From Oidiodendron maius Zn (lineage: Eukaryota; Ascomycota; Leotiomycetes; Myxotrichaceae): a stretch of 64,000 nucleotides of DNA. Below are positions 24,371 to 37,080 of this stretch, one piece after another. How positions within the stretch are numbered: the stretch's first letter is position 1; each line of letters starts with the position of its first letter. Both the position numbers and the translations under genes were made by a program. The DNA lies in NCBI GenBank assembly GCA_000827325.1, contig KN832873.1:510245-574244 (forward strand), written 5' to 3'. The notes below the pieces were generated by a model. The model did no database searches and was not told the DNA's origin. It was given only the letters and a program-made list of their open reading frames with translations.

Positions 24371-24684
24371 TAAGTGAAGGTCTATTCAACAAAGCTAATG
24401 TTTTAGCTTGATTAAAGCTAAGTAACAGAATACAAAGCAAGTGCTCTTATGTTTAGGATATAAGTACAGTAGTAAGAGAAAATAGTCAGTGGCAATAAGG
24501 GAGGTAATCTGGGTATCAAGGCTTTAAGGTTTATAATCTAAACTACCTTAAGCGTATATATACATATTTGACTTTTCTTCTTTAGCTTTTCATTCTAGTT
24601 ATAAAATGTTCATTACCGTTTACGGACTGTTGATCCATGTACCACCTGTCTAAAGCTATCTCGACATCATAACAAGCCCCATGT

Positions 24685-27271
24685 TTAGAAAAGAAAGAAA
24701 GTTGCCGCAAAACATAAACACGTATATAGTGTCGTTATAGTGTATTCCAGCTCAAACCACGCAGCCTGGGCGCCGAACCCAATCCTCTTCGCAACCTCCC
24801 TAGGGTGAGCGATGCCCGTGTCAGGGTCTCGGTTCAGCAGTTCCTCTCGGTCCGGGACGGTGGGAGGGTTGATAGCATACGCGATGGGCGTCCAGATCGA
24901 GGAGGCCAAGAAGATCCAAGTCACGGGCGGCCACCAGGTGTACGTGATTAAATACCGCAGGATGCGGGAAGTCCCTCTCTCGATGATGAAGCATTTGTAG
25001 GTGGCGATGACGGCGCCAGTGATGGCAAAGTAGACGAAGAGAAGGTGGAAGATGGCCTGGCACTGGATTAGGACGGAGAAGAGTCGGTAGATCATTCCCT
25101 TTCTTGACGCGGCATCACGCTCGTTCAGGGGCGAGCCAAGAGAACCCGTGGGTTTGAAAGGGGCTGCAGCGCCGCCCAGCCATTTGGGCAGAAGGAAGGC
25201 GCGGAACAGTGCGAGGGCGAGGTAGGGCGCCATCCAAATCTGGTAACGAGCATAGCGTTGACCGGTATGGTAGCCCGACGGAATGTAGAGGATGAACTCC
25301 ACGATGCGACGGGATATGACGGTAGCGAAAGCGGCGCGGATGAGCCACCGGAGCTGATTCTCGCTGGTGAAGACCACCAGGGGCCGGCCGAGGATGAGGA
25401 TGACGGGAATGGCAAAAATAGAGACGGTGAGCAGGAGGGGATAGAAACTAAGTATGGCGATCACGAACGAGCTTAGGCGCACACCGGTCGTCATGTGCTT
25501 GATCTTACTGCCCCAGAGGTAGAAGTTCACACTGATGGCATTCTCGACGGTGCCGATGGCCCAGCGCGTCCGTTGCTTCAGATGGCCCGAGAAGTCATCC
25601 GGCACCGTCCCGAATTGGAGCGGCTCGTGGACATACGCAGTGGTCCATCCCTTTCCGATGAAGAGATTCGACGTGGCAACGTCTTCGGCAATGCCCCCAG
25701 TGGGGATGGCGCCAATATCGTCTAGTGCCGTGCGGCGACAGATATAGCCAGAGCCGGTGCACCACGCGGCGCCGAGGGTGTCCTTGATGGGCTCTGTCAC
25801 ATGTACGAAGAAGTCGAGGGACTGACCAAGGGGGTCGGAGCGGGGGGTGTTGTAGAAGAGTTGTGGTGGACAGGCCATAGCCACCTTGTGGTCGGAGAGC
25901 AGGTGCGGGAGGACGGCACGGAGCCAATGGGGCTCGGGGATCTAGTAGTCAAGTGGTCAGCTATCTCTCTTGTCCGAAAACCCGCGCCGCCCCGCGCCGC
26001 CCAGGACTCTCCGCTATGGTAGAAGCGGAGCGGAGCGGAACCCTCTCATACGCTCTCATACGGGTACGCACCATATCTGCATCCAGCGCGGCCACAAACT
26101 CGCCCGAGCCCCCCGGCAGAAACGTGATCTGCTCCAGCCCATAGTTCAGATTACCGGCCTTGAAGTGGTGCGGCACGCCGGGCTTCTTCTCTCGCGACAT
26201 ATACATCAAGTTCGGCCACGTCCTTCTTGCCTCGTGCACGAGCTGCCTCAGCTTCACCGAGTTGCCGTCGTCCAGGACGGTCACCCGGAACCTCTCCATC
26301 GGATAGTCCTGGTCACACGTGGCCCGGACTGTGTCCATGATCACGTCGTTGTCCTCCTTGCAGCATGTGATCAAAACGTCGATGGTGGGTAATTCGCGGT
26401 GTCCCACAAGCCGCAGCCGCGGTCGGTTTCGCGTCTTGAGCGCGAACATGGCCCAGCAGTTGTTCATCAGGTAGGGGATGGTGATGAGGAACTCCACACC
26501 GAAGAAGATCCAGGCCGCCCCAGCACTGATGCCCGTGGTTCGCTGCACTTGAATATTGCAGTACAGCCGGAAGCCGAGGTAGGCCAGGTAGAGCGCCACG
26601 TCGATGAGGATCAAGAATGGTGCGAGGAAATAGACGTAGCGCTTTACGCCTTTCCATTGCTCGACGTCATCGCGGTCGTGCAGGCGGATAATGGTACTTG
26701 GGCGATTCGGGTCATTCAAGGACCCTATCGACTCCCGATAGTCCATGACGGCCGCATGCTGACCGAGGCTGGCCTCGCTGATGCTCATCTGATAGTACAA
26801 GCGGGATTTAAAGAGAGGAGGAGGCACTAATGAGGCTGTGGATTGGTTGGGATAGTTGTTGTAGTTTTGAGGGGTTAGATGACCGCTTGGCGTCTGAACA
26901 TCCTGCTCGGACGATGTGCTGCGACGGGGGGATCCTATTCTAGGGGGAGGGGGCAGCCAGGACGTGGCCTCGACAGTAGAGTAGTTGTGATACAGGGCTG
27001 CTGGCGGCTCTGCTGTTTGAAGTGGTAACTGGCCGCTCACCGGATATGTATCAGGGTTTGACGACAGGTTGTACTGCCATTGCGGAAGCCATTCTGCTGG
27101 CGGAGAGTAGTCGCGGGGGTTTAATTCGATATACTCTCTTGACATGTTGTTGTCGATACGCGTGCCTCTCTTTGACTTTGCATGATCTGCTTCAGTGGTA
27201 AGGGAGGCAATACCGTTTATAAGGAATACCATTAATAGGCGGTATTTTGATTGTGATAAGTTATTACTCAT
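24685..27271 (-). CDS. family 2 glycosyltransferase, cellulose-synthase-like beta-glucan synthase
   Basis: Processive membrane GT2 that would use UDP-sugar to build and export a beta-glucan. Two exons (27271-26072 and 25941-24685) with a 130-bp intron directly after the DAD motif; 818 residues. Two hydrophobic segments (LAPFLILIDVALYLAYL, ISAGAAWIFFGVEFL) precede the catalytic domain: LITCCKEDND, VLDDGNS (first Asp pair), FVAALDADM (DxD), GGIAEDV (TED-like, with Ala) and KQRTRWAIG (Q-x2-RW). At least five C-terminal helices form the channel. The N-terminal 190 residues are P/Q/S-rich and poorly conserved. A second start, MSREYIELNPRDYSPPAEW at 27145, may be the true one. The architecture matches the ascomycete CelA/Tft1 type, linked to mixed-linkage beta-1,3/1,4-glucan; the exact polymer is not provable here. 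It is divergent from the GH12-like gene. Confidence 0.85.
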
Positions 27272-28424
27272 TAGCTCTGTGAAAGATAAAGACTAGATGT
27301 ATTTAACATGATATTGGCAGAGCCTAATCCAATTTGATAGGTCCGTATTTTAGAACGGCTGCGCCCCACTCCCAATGTTGAACGTTGCATGTCTTCCCGT
27401 CCATACGGAAAGGACCATCGCCATCCTTCAGCCCGGAAACTGGGGCTGACTGGCGCACGGACCAGTCTTACGACCCGCTCACCGAGAGGCGCTCACTTTC
27501 TCCCCGGTAGTTTCAGATTGTGTCAGTTGATCCGCAAAGCCTATCAGGTTATCTCTAAGCCTATCTAATGCCGGGGGGTTTTCTTAGACTTGGGGGCCGC
27601 AGCCGCTATGATATCTCCATTACCTCAGTTGCGGCCTCCGGCGGGAAAGCCAACCTTGGGTTGCCAAGGCTGAGAAGCTGGCCTGATGGCAGCCGTCTTT
27701 CTCTGACACTGACTCTTCTAGATTGTTAACTAGTTATCAAAATTTAAATCCATGGCTCTATAGCGTTGCTTCTAATATAATAGACTCTTCCTCCCAGCCG
27801 CCAGCCTCGAGTAGCGCCGATAGCCAAGGCGTCCGCGGAAGAATTCAAATCTCCAGCTTACTAGTTGACATACCGAGAATACGAGAATATTAAGCGCAGG
27901 AAGAAAATGAGAGGAAATGCGAGCTCGGGGGCGGAGAGTTCGTATAGACACAGTTTCCCGGTGATACCTGTTGCCCGACTTATCTGAGATACACCGAATG
28001 CCCTATAAGTGATCAATTCACTGATTCGCCAAATCCCCCCCCCCCTTCCAACCACCCGCTACAACAACTGCGCCTCCCCTAACGATGATGCTATTCCGGG
28101 CTACGTAATACACCTTTCGTGCTGGCATGTGTTTCTGTATCTCCTACGAGGCTACCACGTATATAGCCTTTCGTATTGTTATCGGCGTTCCATTTCTGAC
28201 ATTAAGTCATTGCTTACATTAATTTCCGCTTTCAGTGTCATACTTAATTCTCCTTCGATCTTTGATACTCCCTTTATTCTTTCCCTTAGTTAGACTTTAT
28301 CTGGTTCCTTATCTCCGTTTGTGCCCCTTGACTTTCTCTTGCTCTCTGTTTTGTTACTCCTAATCGCTACTGTAACTAACTTTCACCATTTTCCCTCTAG
28401 CTCTTTACCACTTCTCTTCTAGCT
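27272..28424. promoter_or_regulatory. divergent intergenic region, GT2 and GH12-like genes
   Basis: A 1.15-kb gap flanked by the starts of both genes. A poly-C run sits at 28027-28036. The 200 bp before the GH12-like ATG are rich in CT tracts, a common feature of strong fungal promoters. No other gene is seen. Confidence 0.45.
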
Positions 28425-29575
28425 ATGGGGCTCTTACTGGGGTTGATTGTTAATGCCTTCCTATTATCGATCCCCATTGGCAGCACCTTGGGCACCCTGT
28501 TTAAGCTACGTCCATTTAGAAACGATATCATACAACAACCGAAGGACCATAATCATATCATTGTAACATCCGCCTGCGAGGAGTTCCATGAGTTCGCACA
28601 GAATAAGATAGGTGTGAATTACACAGGTCAGTTGTTGAGTATGATTTCTTTATCAATTTTGTTGTGCAATGTTAGCGGGTATACTTTATAAACCTCAGTT
28701 ATGTCGACACTAGAGCCAGTAATAACTAACCAACCCCAAGTGAATTCGAACGAGATCTTACCGGAAACAGATTCCACTCTGTGCATGACTATGACGACCT
28801 TTGAAAATAACACATACCCCTCCAACTCCACCGCTCCGCAGTTCTCTTTCACATGGGAATACCCTTTCACCACCGCCAACGTGTCAAGCCCAGCAAATGA
28901 GACCAAGCCTCTCATTCATGCCTTCCCTCAGGCCCGTATTGACAGTAGCGTCATACCTCTGGCCCTCGAGGAGCTTGGCCAGCTTAATCTCGACTTTACA
29001 TGGACTATGGGAACTGGCAATACGATTGCACCCAATACCGGCCTATTACCACTGGGTGCCAAAGAGGTTAATGCCAGTGTTGGTCTGGATATGTATATGG
29101 ACCCGGACCAGACCATGGCAGGGGATGCTGGGAACGCGACCTTCGAGATGATCATCTTCTTCGCGCACTTCGGACTCCAGGACCCTGTCGGTTTCGGTAA
29201 TGGAACAGTCGTCATGACTGATACCTTGGATGGCACGGACTTGTGAGTTTTCTGCTGCTTCCCTAAGCCTCGGGAGGTTGATGATGACGTTAATACATGT
29301 GTGCCAGCAACCTTTTCGTGGGACGGAACGCCAACTCCCAGAATATCTTCTCGTGGGTTGCAACCCAGCCTGTCGGGGAGTTTCACTCCGATATTACTCC
29401 TCTATTCAATAGTATCTTGAGCCTACGAGGCGCAAAAGGCCTCTTGGTGGATATCCCGACGTATACAGATTTTCTAGGTTACGTGGGTTTTGGCACGCAA
29501 TCATATAGCTCTATCGGCAATGTCACGTTTTGGGTACCTAGATTATCAGTTGATATACAGAAATTGGGAACATGA
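28425..29575 (+). CDS. secreted GH12-like beta-glucanase family protein
   Basis: Concanavalin-A-like jelly-roll protein related to GH12 endoglucanases/xyloglucanases. Three exons: 28425-28626, 28699-29242 and 29308-29575; 337 residues. The signal peptide reads MGLLLGLIVNAFLLSIPIGS. The core shows FSFTWEYPFTTANVSSPANE, VGLDMYMDPDQTMAGDAGN and ATFEMIIFFAHFG, whose Glu sits where GH12 enzymes keep the nucleophile (YE.MIW). At the acid/base site, FGTEP-like in GH12, this protein has YVGFGTQSYSS: Gln instead of Glu. It may thus be a weak enzyme, a binding protein or a divergent subfamily. Many N-x-S/T sites fit secretion. Its divergent partner is the GT2 synthase, so a joint role on the same glucan is plausible. 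The family call is moderate because the sequence is divergent. Confidence 0.65.
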
Positions 29576-30198
29576 GCTAATTTCTCCACTACTTGTTTTA
29601 ATAAAGAAAGTATAAAAGCTCTGGCTTATATGCTCTCGCCAATTAGATTCTCATTTCAAGAGAGCGGCTAGTCACTATATATAACGATATATAGAAGTAG
29701 CAGGAAGATTTCAAACTGATATTTTCAGGTTTAGACCAGGATAGAGGTTAGAAGGGGGGTCAAGGAGGGCAGGGGAGTAGGCAAGTAGAGTAAAGGCAGT
29801 ACTGCCCTAGAAGTCTTTTAATGCTAAGATGGCTTCTCCCCATTAGTTTGCACTTGTTACTTCTATAGGAGGAGGGATAAGAGCTCTTAAGATGCTCAAA
29901 GAAGAAGCAGACATGAGTCTAATAAGCTAGCTCGAGCTAGAGACAATAATGTTGAAAACATATAATCAGCATCTAATCTCTACTCCAACTCCTAACTATG
30001 CTGCCTAGCAACCCCAAACAACTAGCGGAGTAAGCTGATTCCATCCCATTTCTCGAGATATCCACAGAAACTATACTTAGGGCTCACACGCCTAACCAAC
30101 AAAACCTGGAAACATAACATCGAGTAACGTGATTCCGTCCTACTCCCAGAGTGATATTTCTAATGCATTGATGATGATAGCAGTGTTTTAGCGTGCTC
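29576..30198. other. intergenic, no gene seen
   Basis: Convergent gap between the GH12-like gene and the DHA1 transporter. Only short frames and purine-rich runs near 29740-29790. Confidence 0.5.
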
Positions 30199-32012
30199 CT
30201 ACTTTATGTTCAAGGACGACTGGCGGCGAAGCTTTGCTCCGATACGAGTGAAGACGATGGGCATGGGGATCAGGGCTAATGTGATAAATCCGAGTAACGA
30301 GTTTCCCCAGCCATACCCAAGCGCCTTATACATAGGAGGTCCAGCTAGTGGCAGAAGTGCGCCAAACAGGGAGCGACTGACCGTAATCGCCGCCACGCCC
30401 GATGCAGCATACCGTGGATAAGAGTCAATGACGTAGGTCTGAAGGGTCCCGAATATACCAATCAGTCCGAAAGCAAAAGGGAACAGGCCAATTATCGGTA
30501 CAATCCAGTGAGTTTTGGCCTGTACTGACCAGCCGTACCAGAAAAACGAAACCGGTACAAAGAGGGCAAAAACGATGCAGAGCGGTAGGCGCATTTCTGG
30601 CTCAAATATGCCGTTATTTTTTGTCTTTTGGAGGATAACCATTCTATCGCTGAGCATGCCAAATACGACCTGACCAGTTAAAAATCCTAGTCCAAGACCG
30701 ATGTAAGATAATCCGCTGATTTGTATGCTCCAGTGGTACGTCTTCTGAAAGACTTCTGTAATAGTCGTAAGGAGTAAGTAGAGACAGCCGTAAACCACGG
30801 CAATGTATATGGCAATAAGGAAAACGATTGGTGATCTGGACAAAAGACGGATAGGCATTGCTAATCCGTGGAGTAGAAGGGAATTATTTTTCCTTTTCTC
30901 CGAGGCCTTCCCCTCGTAGAAACTTCGCAGGTCTGGTCGATTCATGGTGTTTCGCATTATCTTCGTTTTACGCTGTAAAATAATCACCGGGTTTGTCTCG
31001 CGATTGAATATCATCACTAAGCCGGTAAAGGTGCCACCTACGATGGCTAAGATCCAAAATACCTATGTGTCGTTAATAACAGGCAAAGCGCCGGTCGCCT
31101 CAAAGACAATGCCCGCCTTTTCGTTGGGGGGGGGGGTTTATCTGCGATAGTCACTTACCCATCTCCATCCAGCACCCTGCGCGATGAATCCTCCACAGAT
31201 TGGTCCAAGAACAGGTCCAAACAGAGGACCAAAGGAAAAGATCGACATGGCCAGGCCGCGCTGCTCCGGTTCAAATAGATCAGATATGACGCCTCCACCG
31301 ATCGTCAGGCAAGCCGACCCCCCAATGCCTGTCAGAACTCTAAATACGATCAAAGCAGATAGGTTAGGAGCCAGAGCGCAACCAATTTGAAACAATACGA
31401 AGAATGATGTAGCGCAGTTGAGAATCAATCTCCGCCCGTAAATTTCACTCATAGGCGAGAGGAATAAAGGCCCGCTCTAGAAGAGGGCTATAAGCAATGG
31501 AAACAACTCCTTCCTCAAATGTGACGGGAGACTTACAAAATAGCCGAATAAATAGGCTGTTACGCTGAGGGAGCTCAAAATTTCCGACATATTGTGGAAA
31601 GTTCTGTTGGCATCGGAGACGGCAGGGGCGAACACGGAGGATGCGAATGGACTGAGCGCTATAAGTTGGACGTCTAGGCCCCTTTGTTTAACAGTGCCAG
31701 AAACGTACCTGATTAAGGTTATCATACTAACGAGAGACAATTGAAACCATTTCATAGAAGGGGCATAATTTCTTTGAATATGTTAGATTGCCACTTTATG
31801 CACGAAGAGCAAGTTGGTACCGTACTAACCTTGGGTTAAGAGGGTCGTCCTGATTGTCCCAAGCTATGATACCTTGATCTAGGTCAGTCACGGGATATTC
31901 TTCCCGCGAAGAGCGGTTGAAAGCCTAGTGCAACCATTTAGAAATTTCAATTTAAATGGAGTTGAGGAGAACGTCTCACATTTTCCTTATCCTTCCTCGC
32001 TGTAGAAGCCAT
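30199..32012 (-). CDS. DHA1-family MFS transporter
   Basis: Twelve-helix proton antiporter of the polyamine/drug type at the plasma membrane. ATG at 32012 opens MASTARKDKEN; small introns lead through AFNRSSREEYPVTDLD and WDNQDDPLNPRNYAPSMKW (the D..NP.NW-type pre-helix motif). LFGYF joins to SGPLFLSPMSEIYGRR, the DHA1 signature loop, then RVLTGIGGSACLTIGGGVIS and GPLFGPVLGPICGGFIAQ (antiporter motif C). WRW joins to VFWILAIVGGTFTGLVM across an intron that carries a run of ten G at about 31128-31137. The C-half has FWYGWSVQAKTHWIVPIIG and YVIDSYPRYAASG. It looks whole, about 500 residues. It is transcribed in the same direction as the following Zn2Cys6 regulator, about 0.6 kb apart. Confidence 0.85.
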
Positions 32013-32609
32013 GCCTAACGGAAGATAAATAGAGTTGTTTATCAATTACGTATGTAATTGATCATCGGGATTGAAGACCACAATTTGTTCTCGGGTTCTA
32101 AGTCTCCCTTCAAGCTAGCTAAAAGAAAATTAAATAAATATATCAAGACATCAGTGATTTAAATATGAAAAAGATTTCGATTCTGTCGGGATTTGCGGAG
32201 CAAGAATACGTTCTGGTGCTGAGACCCGGCCCACTCCAGGTCCACTCCTAAATGTTGACTCCCTATTTGGGAGGAATTAACACCGGCCAAGGCGGCTGAG
32301 CAGGATTGTCCGTCTCCGGGGCTAGCGTCAATCTGCACTGTGACATATTCCCATCTCAAGGATAATACCCCCTGAGATATAAAGTCGGAAAGACGGAAAT
32401 AGATGCGGAGATAGGATCTTTGGCTTGTCCATTGCTGACAAGCAACGACAGAAAATACAGCTAGGGGCATACCAGACGCAAATAAAATTGATCAAGAACT
32501 CCTTGAAATACAGATGTAGATTGCATATGTATATATTGTATTGCAGAACGTAATTTATTTAAACTTGGCGTTATGGTCCCATTATAATCGCGAATCTTAG
32601 AAAGGAAGG
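32013..32609. other. intergenic with one unassigned minus-strand frame
   Basis: A 103-codon frame on the minus strand (32470-32159) starts MPLAVFSVVACQQWTSQRS. It is slightly hydrophobic at the N-terminus but matches no family I know; it may be chance. The remainder should hold the promoter of the DHA1 gene and the 3' end of regulator B. Confidence 0.35.
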
Positions 32610-35437
32610 TCAGAATAAGATGTCTAGATCCCCCATGAACAACCCGATTGATTCCAAAATGCTGACCAATGTCTCTTCATTGTAGCACGTCTCTTCTGTC
32701 TGGTCACCTAATTGTATACCATTTGACCTATTTACGTCCGCCAAGCTAAAGTCGCTACATCTGCCGTCCCAAATATGACTTTCCCTGCCCGCCGTTAGCA
32801 TACCTTGAGCGCTACTATCTGTCGTTGGCGGTCTCTCAACAGAGATATTATCATATCCAGAAGGAATTTGGATTGCGTTGAATGTTGTTGTTTCCATGGG
32901 GGGTTGTGTGCCCTCTAATTTTAGGAATCCTGGACTGTCGAAAACCTGGATGTCATCCGAGGACTTGTTGGAAACGCCGGTTCCGAAAGCCTTAAAACTA
33001 TTATACCTTGATATATCCATATTCTCTGGAGGAATCTGTCCTGAACCAGCTGGGCGTAGTGAGGAAGATACTGAGAATGTTCTGTTGGCCAGTAAAGTCG
33101 TATAGGAATCAGATTTTGGGATTTGACGTTGAGGGCGCATATCATTTGGCACCATTTCCTGTACCTCGGTATCAAGACTTAGCAATCTCTCCTGAATGCC
33201 TTTAAGATTGGCCGGAAGGGTTGAGATCATTATCTTTTTCGACTAATGTCAGAGAAGCTACACTCAAACAATGAATGAGGGCATCGATTTTGTCACTAAC
33301 TCACCGTTAATACTGTCTTGCACCTACGGCCATGAAAGCTCCTCTTCGCGATATAGTTCAGAAGTTTCCACCCGGTGGCCCAGCTTTTAAACAGCATGTC
33401 TGCCTCGTAAGTGCTTTGCGACATGAGAATAACATACAGCAAGGTCAATATGCAACTGATCAGCATTCGCGTGATTGTCCAATCCACACCATTAAGCAAG
33501 CTGTGATAGAACATATCTTCGCATAAGTCAATGATGTTTTGGATTGATTGAATACAAGCAGCCGCGAAAGATGAGACGCCATTTCTGCCTATATCTCGTT
33601 GTTCGGCCGTCTCCATGAAGTTATGGAGTAGAGGCCGGTAGAGACTAAGCTGTATTTGAGCGTATGTTATGGCGAGCAGGTACTGAGCCCTATATACAAT
33701 ATATATGTTAATTATCCTCTGCACGGTATTCGAATGGGGTAACTAGACCTTTGAAGACCCTGCTCTTCCGTGTGATCCCCGAGCCGAAATCCGCCAGGTA
33801 TATCTCTAGACCACTTTTGCAGATCATTCTCTATTAATCGTATTGTCTCCAATTTTACTGGGAAGTTCAATGATCCCATCCGTCCCTTGTGAGGATAGAT
33901 AACCTTCACGACTTTGTCCAAGATCATGTGAAGTCTCTTGTACGCGTTCGCTCCAGCAATGTAACAAATCTCCGATTCTGGCTGCCGCAATATTCGCCCG
34001 CTTTGTAAGTAAACGTCATTAATCTCTCTTGGAAGCTGTATGTCGATGTCGTCGTCACTCAACAGCTTCGGTAAGCCAATGCAGGCAGAGGCATTGTTTG
34101 TGAGTAGTCTTAGTGTCCAAAATACTCGTTTGCCGACCTCTTGCGATATGAGATCTTGATCCTGGCCAAGTGAGAGATGCAAGCCCATACGCACGGCAAC
34201 CGATAGTGATGCACTCAGGTTCGTGTAGCAAGTAGTCGTTCTGGTTGTGGAAAGAAGGAAGAGGTTCATAAATATAACGGCCTGAAGAGAGACCAGATCT
34301 GTGCAGTTCGCAAGATCCACGAGATCTCTGCTTTTTGTATAGTATTGTGATCTGTGCATTCATTAGAAAAGTTTGAAACTTTATGAGGTAGATGTTCGAT
34401 TGCCAGTCACGTACGCTTTCGAAATCATCTCTTCGTACCCTGCGTCATGTGGCTTGGACGTAACAAACAGTCCTCCGTAGGCGAAGACTGCGTATAACAA
34501 TGGTAAGAATCTTTTCTCTCTCCAAGTATATTCGGAGGATTCGAGAGAATAGATTAGGTTGAAGGTAGAGTCGAATGTCGGTCGATGTATGAAGTAGAGC
34601 AACAGCTGAGCATCAAATGCCGCTTCCACCAGCTTCAAGGCGTGTTGTTTCACAGGCAAGGGGATATTTCCTGCCGCTCGGGAATCATTGTCGAAAAGGC
34701 TGGGCACCTGGGTATTTACTGGTAGCCTCCTACGTGTGGTATCCCCATGCCAATCTCTAAGTTTGCCCCGCAATCCTTGGATGAACGATCGATCTGCCGA
34801 GTAACCTTGAAACTCGATTTTGTCCTGCTCAATTAGGTGGAAAGCATTTGAGCACTTCGCAATCTCCACATCACTGGATTCTTCGTCTGCATCCTCTGTA
34901 AGCTCCAGATTGGTCCCCGTGTTCCCATTATAAGTAATTTCTGTCTCACGTGTAGGAACAAGATGGGATGGCTGCTCGAGGCGAGGTGCCAGAATTCCCT
35001 GTCGTTTGTCGATACCAGCGATTCCATTCCGGCGCAGATTCGACCTTCTGCCGCGCTGGGTCAGCTTCGAATATGTGCAGTCTTCCATTGTTAGCGACTT
35101 GAATCAATATACACTCTAAAGTTTAATCATACGTACCGAGGAACGAGCCTGAGCATTGATTACAAGGATTTGCCCGGCTGCACTTGATCTTTCGACGGCG
35201 ACAATCATCGCAAGATATGATTCTTGTCCTGCCGATTAAGTCTGTAGGCTCCCCTGGCGGTCTCCCTGGTTCTTTTTTTGATGACTGGATGTGGTGTTGG
35301 TATTTGTTTTGCCATCTGTTGGTATTATTATTGCGAGCCTGGTCCACAGTCCGGTTGTGGTGTTGCGTGCGAGGAGGGATGTTCGACAGCATGCTCTTGG
35401 ATAAAGTTGAACTTGAGCTAGCAGGCAAGCTCCGCAC
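32610..35437 (-). CDS. Zn2Cys6 fungal transcription factor (regulator B)
   Basis: The zinc cluster is split by an intron (35082-35136, GTACGT...GGAAG). The first exon gives IISCDDCRRRKIKCSRANPC then NQCSGSFL; the second supplies DCTYSK. Joined spacing is C-x2-C-x6-C-x5-C-x2-C-x6-C. Before it stands a long S/T/Q/N-rich leader with a basic RPPGEPTDLIGRTR. Then come IEFQGYSADRSFIQGLR, a motif of this regulator subgroup, the Fungal_trans core (LLLYFIHRPTFDSTFNLIYS, RMGLHLSLGQDQDLISQEVG, RVFWTLRLL) and a disordered acidic tail. Several small introns fall at about 34360-34380, 33700-33760 and 33230-33300. It lies next to the DHA1 transporter in the same orientation, a common regulator-transporter pairing. 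Start at 35437 as the first in-frame ATG. Confidence 0.85.
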
Positions 35438-36208
35438 CTTTAATTGATTTCAAAGGATAACACGGCATAAATGATGCGCCCAAGCTAGACACTGGCCGTA
35501 TGGCGGGATGTTGGGTCGACACTGAAAGAGCTCGGCAGGTCTTCATCTAGAAAAAGAAAGGCGGGTGGTGAGATCGGGCCATACATTCACGAGGAACCGG
35601 CTGCTGCATCCGACGGTCTCTAGATCAGTAGCTCGGCTTTACTGCGCAGGCCCGCTGGGCGAGGCACAGCGGTCACAAAATGTTCCGGAGAATTGGTGAT
35701 GACGGACAGTAAGAAACCGCTTGATTGGCAGCCGGGCTCCGTGATTAGAGTTAGTCCCAGGTCCAAGCTGCACAATAGCCAAGATGGGAACGGTAGACAG
35801 GCAATGCATCACCAGTACTGTATAACCAGCACATCTGCTGCCGGATGCCTTAGGATGCATCCATATCCGAAGTCCACTCTGCTGCTGATGTCGCCGAAAC
35901 AGCCCGCCCGCCGAGCCCATCGCCGATGGATGTTAGAAACTGGGCAAGATCATGGTGACAAGTTAGGGGCCAATCCAATAGTGTACGTCATCATGGGTGG
36001 GCCATAATATGGTCGATCTAGCAAGCACGGTGGATATGTTGTGGTATATTTGCAGCTTAGGTTGGCGATATCATTGCCCTTCTTCACTACTCTGAGCCAG
36101 CCATTCTTCGACAGTCTCTGTTATAATCACGACGCAATGAGTCTATTTTTTTTTTTTTGCAAAACTGTATATGTCTATAGTAAAGAAGTTATACAATTGC
36201 ACATTCGT
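35438..36208. other. intergenic, no gene seen
   Basis: Upstream of regulator B and downstream of the dienelactone hydrolase. A poly-T run lies at about 36148-36159. Open frames here have no motif. Confidence 0.45.
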
Positions 36209-37080
36209 TTATATGTTCTTGGCGAAGAACACACCCGCTTGCTCATATCCCCGCTGGAACTCTGCCGCATTGTCTCTGTTCTTCAGGTTTGCTCTGGCTC
36301 CCATCCAACCGTGGTGCATGGTCGCGTACGTGGCTACCTCGGCCCGGCCGCCCATTATGGTCTTGTACGCAGCTACGAGATCTGATGGCTCGTCTTTGGA
36401 GGCCAGGAGGAGATGAGGTGCGGTTTGAGCCTTGGCATCTTTCTCGTCAAGTAATCTAGGCAAACCGCTAGGTCAGTAGTCATCCTACCTCATACGTTGC
36501 AAGATGCGTTGCACTCACCCAGGATGAGCCGTTCCGCTGGCGTTGAATCGCCGACCAGCTCCCTCATTACCATCTCCACAAGCCAAAACCACCATCTTAC
36601 CGCCCCAGCACAGCCCAAACACCCCGCAGTGATCCTCGGCCTTGGGGAACCTAACTGAGATAGCCTTGCGAATGGCCAGCAGTTTTGGTAGGTTAGTATC
36701 AAAGCTGGCTACAGAAGAAAAAAATTCCTGCAGCCGTTGCTTCTTCTCTTCTGTGTCTGTAGGGATCACGTCTGGCTCCAAGCGCTTGCCGTCGAAGAAG
36801 TCGGGAACCAGCACGATGGCCCCCGTGTGGGCCGACAGGCGATCAGCGCCTTGGAGGGTTTGCGGCGACATGCTGAAGATGTCGTATATATCGACTATGA
36901 TCTTGGTGGCATTCTCAGGCTCAATCACATCTAGCTGTCTGTCAGGAATTGTGTCTTGCCGAAATACATTGTGGTTCTGGGTGCCTAACAAGTCTCGACT
37001 CCTGCAATGGTCTCATATTTTCCTTGTGGCCTGTAGTCGTCCGAGACGGGGCTCAACTTGCAGCATGCTTCACTATTCAT
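36209..37080 (-). CDS. dienelactone hydrolase family protein
   Basis: Alpha/beta hydrolase that opens lactone or ester bonds; the founding member acts in chlorocatechol breakdown, while most fungal members have unknown substrates. ATG at 37080 gives MNSEACCKLSPVSDDYRPQG, the usual opening. A short intron (about 35 nt) joins GVETY to TIPDRQLDVIEPENA, then IIVDIYDIFSMSPQTLQGAD and VLVPDFFDGKRLEPDVIP. The nucleophile elbow is GLCWGGK (Cys). A second intron (about 36465-36520) joins TAHPG to LLDEKDAKAQ. The Asp of LLASKDEPSD and the His of TMHHGWMGARANL complete a Cys-Asp-His triad. Length and motif order are normal, so it looks functional. Cytosolic: no signal peptide. Confidence 0.85.

Noticed and set aside
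32159-32470. 103-codon minus-strand frame as a small secreted protein
   Set aside because: The N-terminus is only weakly hydrophobic and the rest has no family resemblance.
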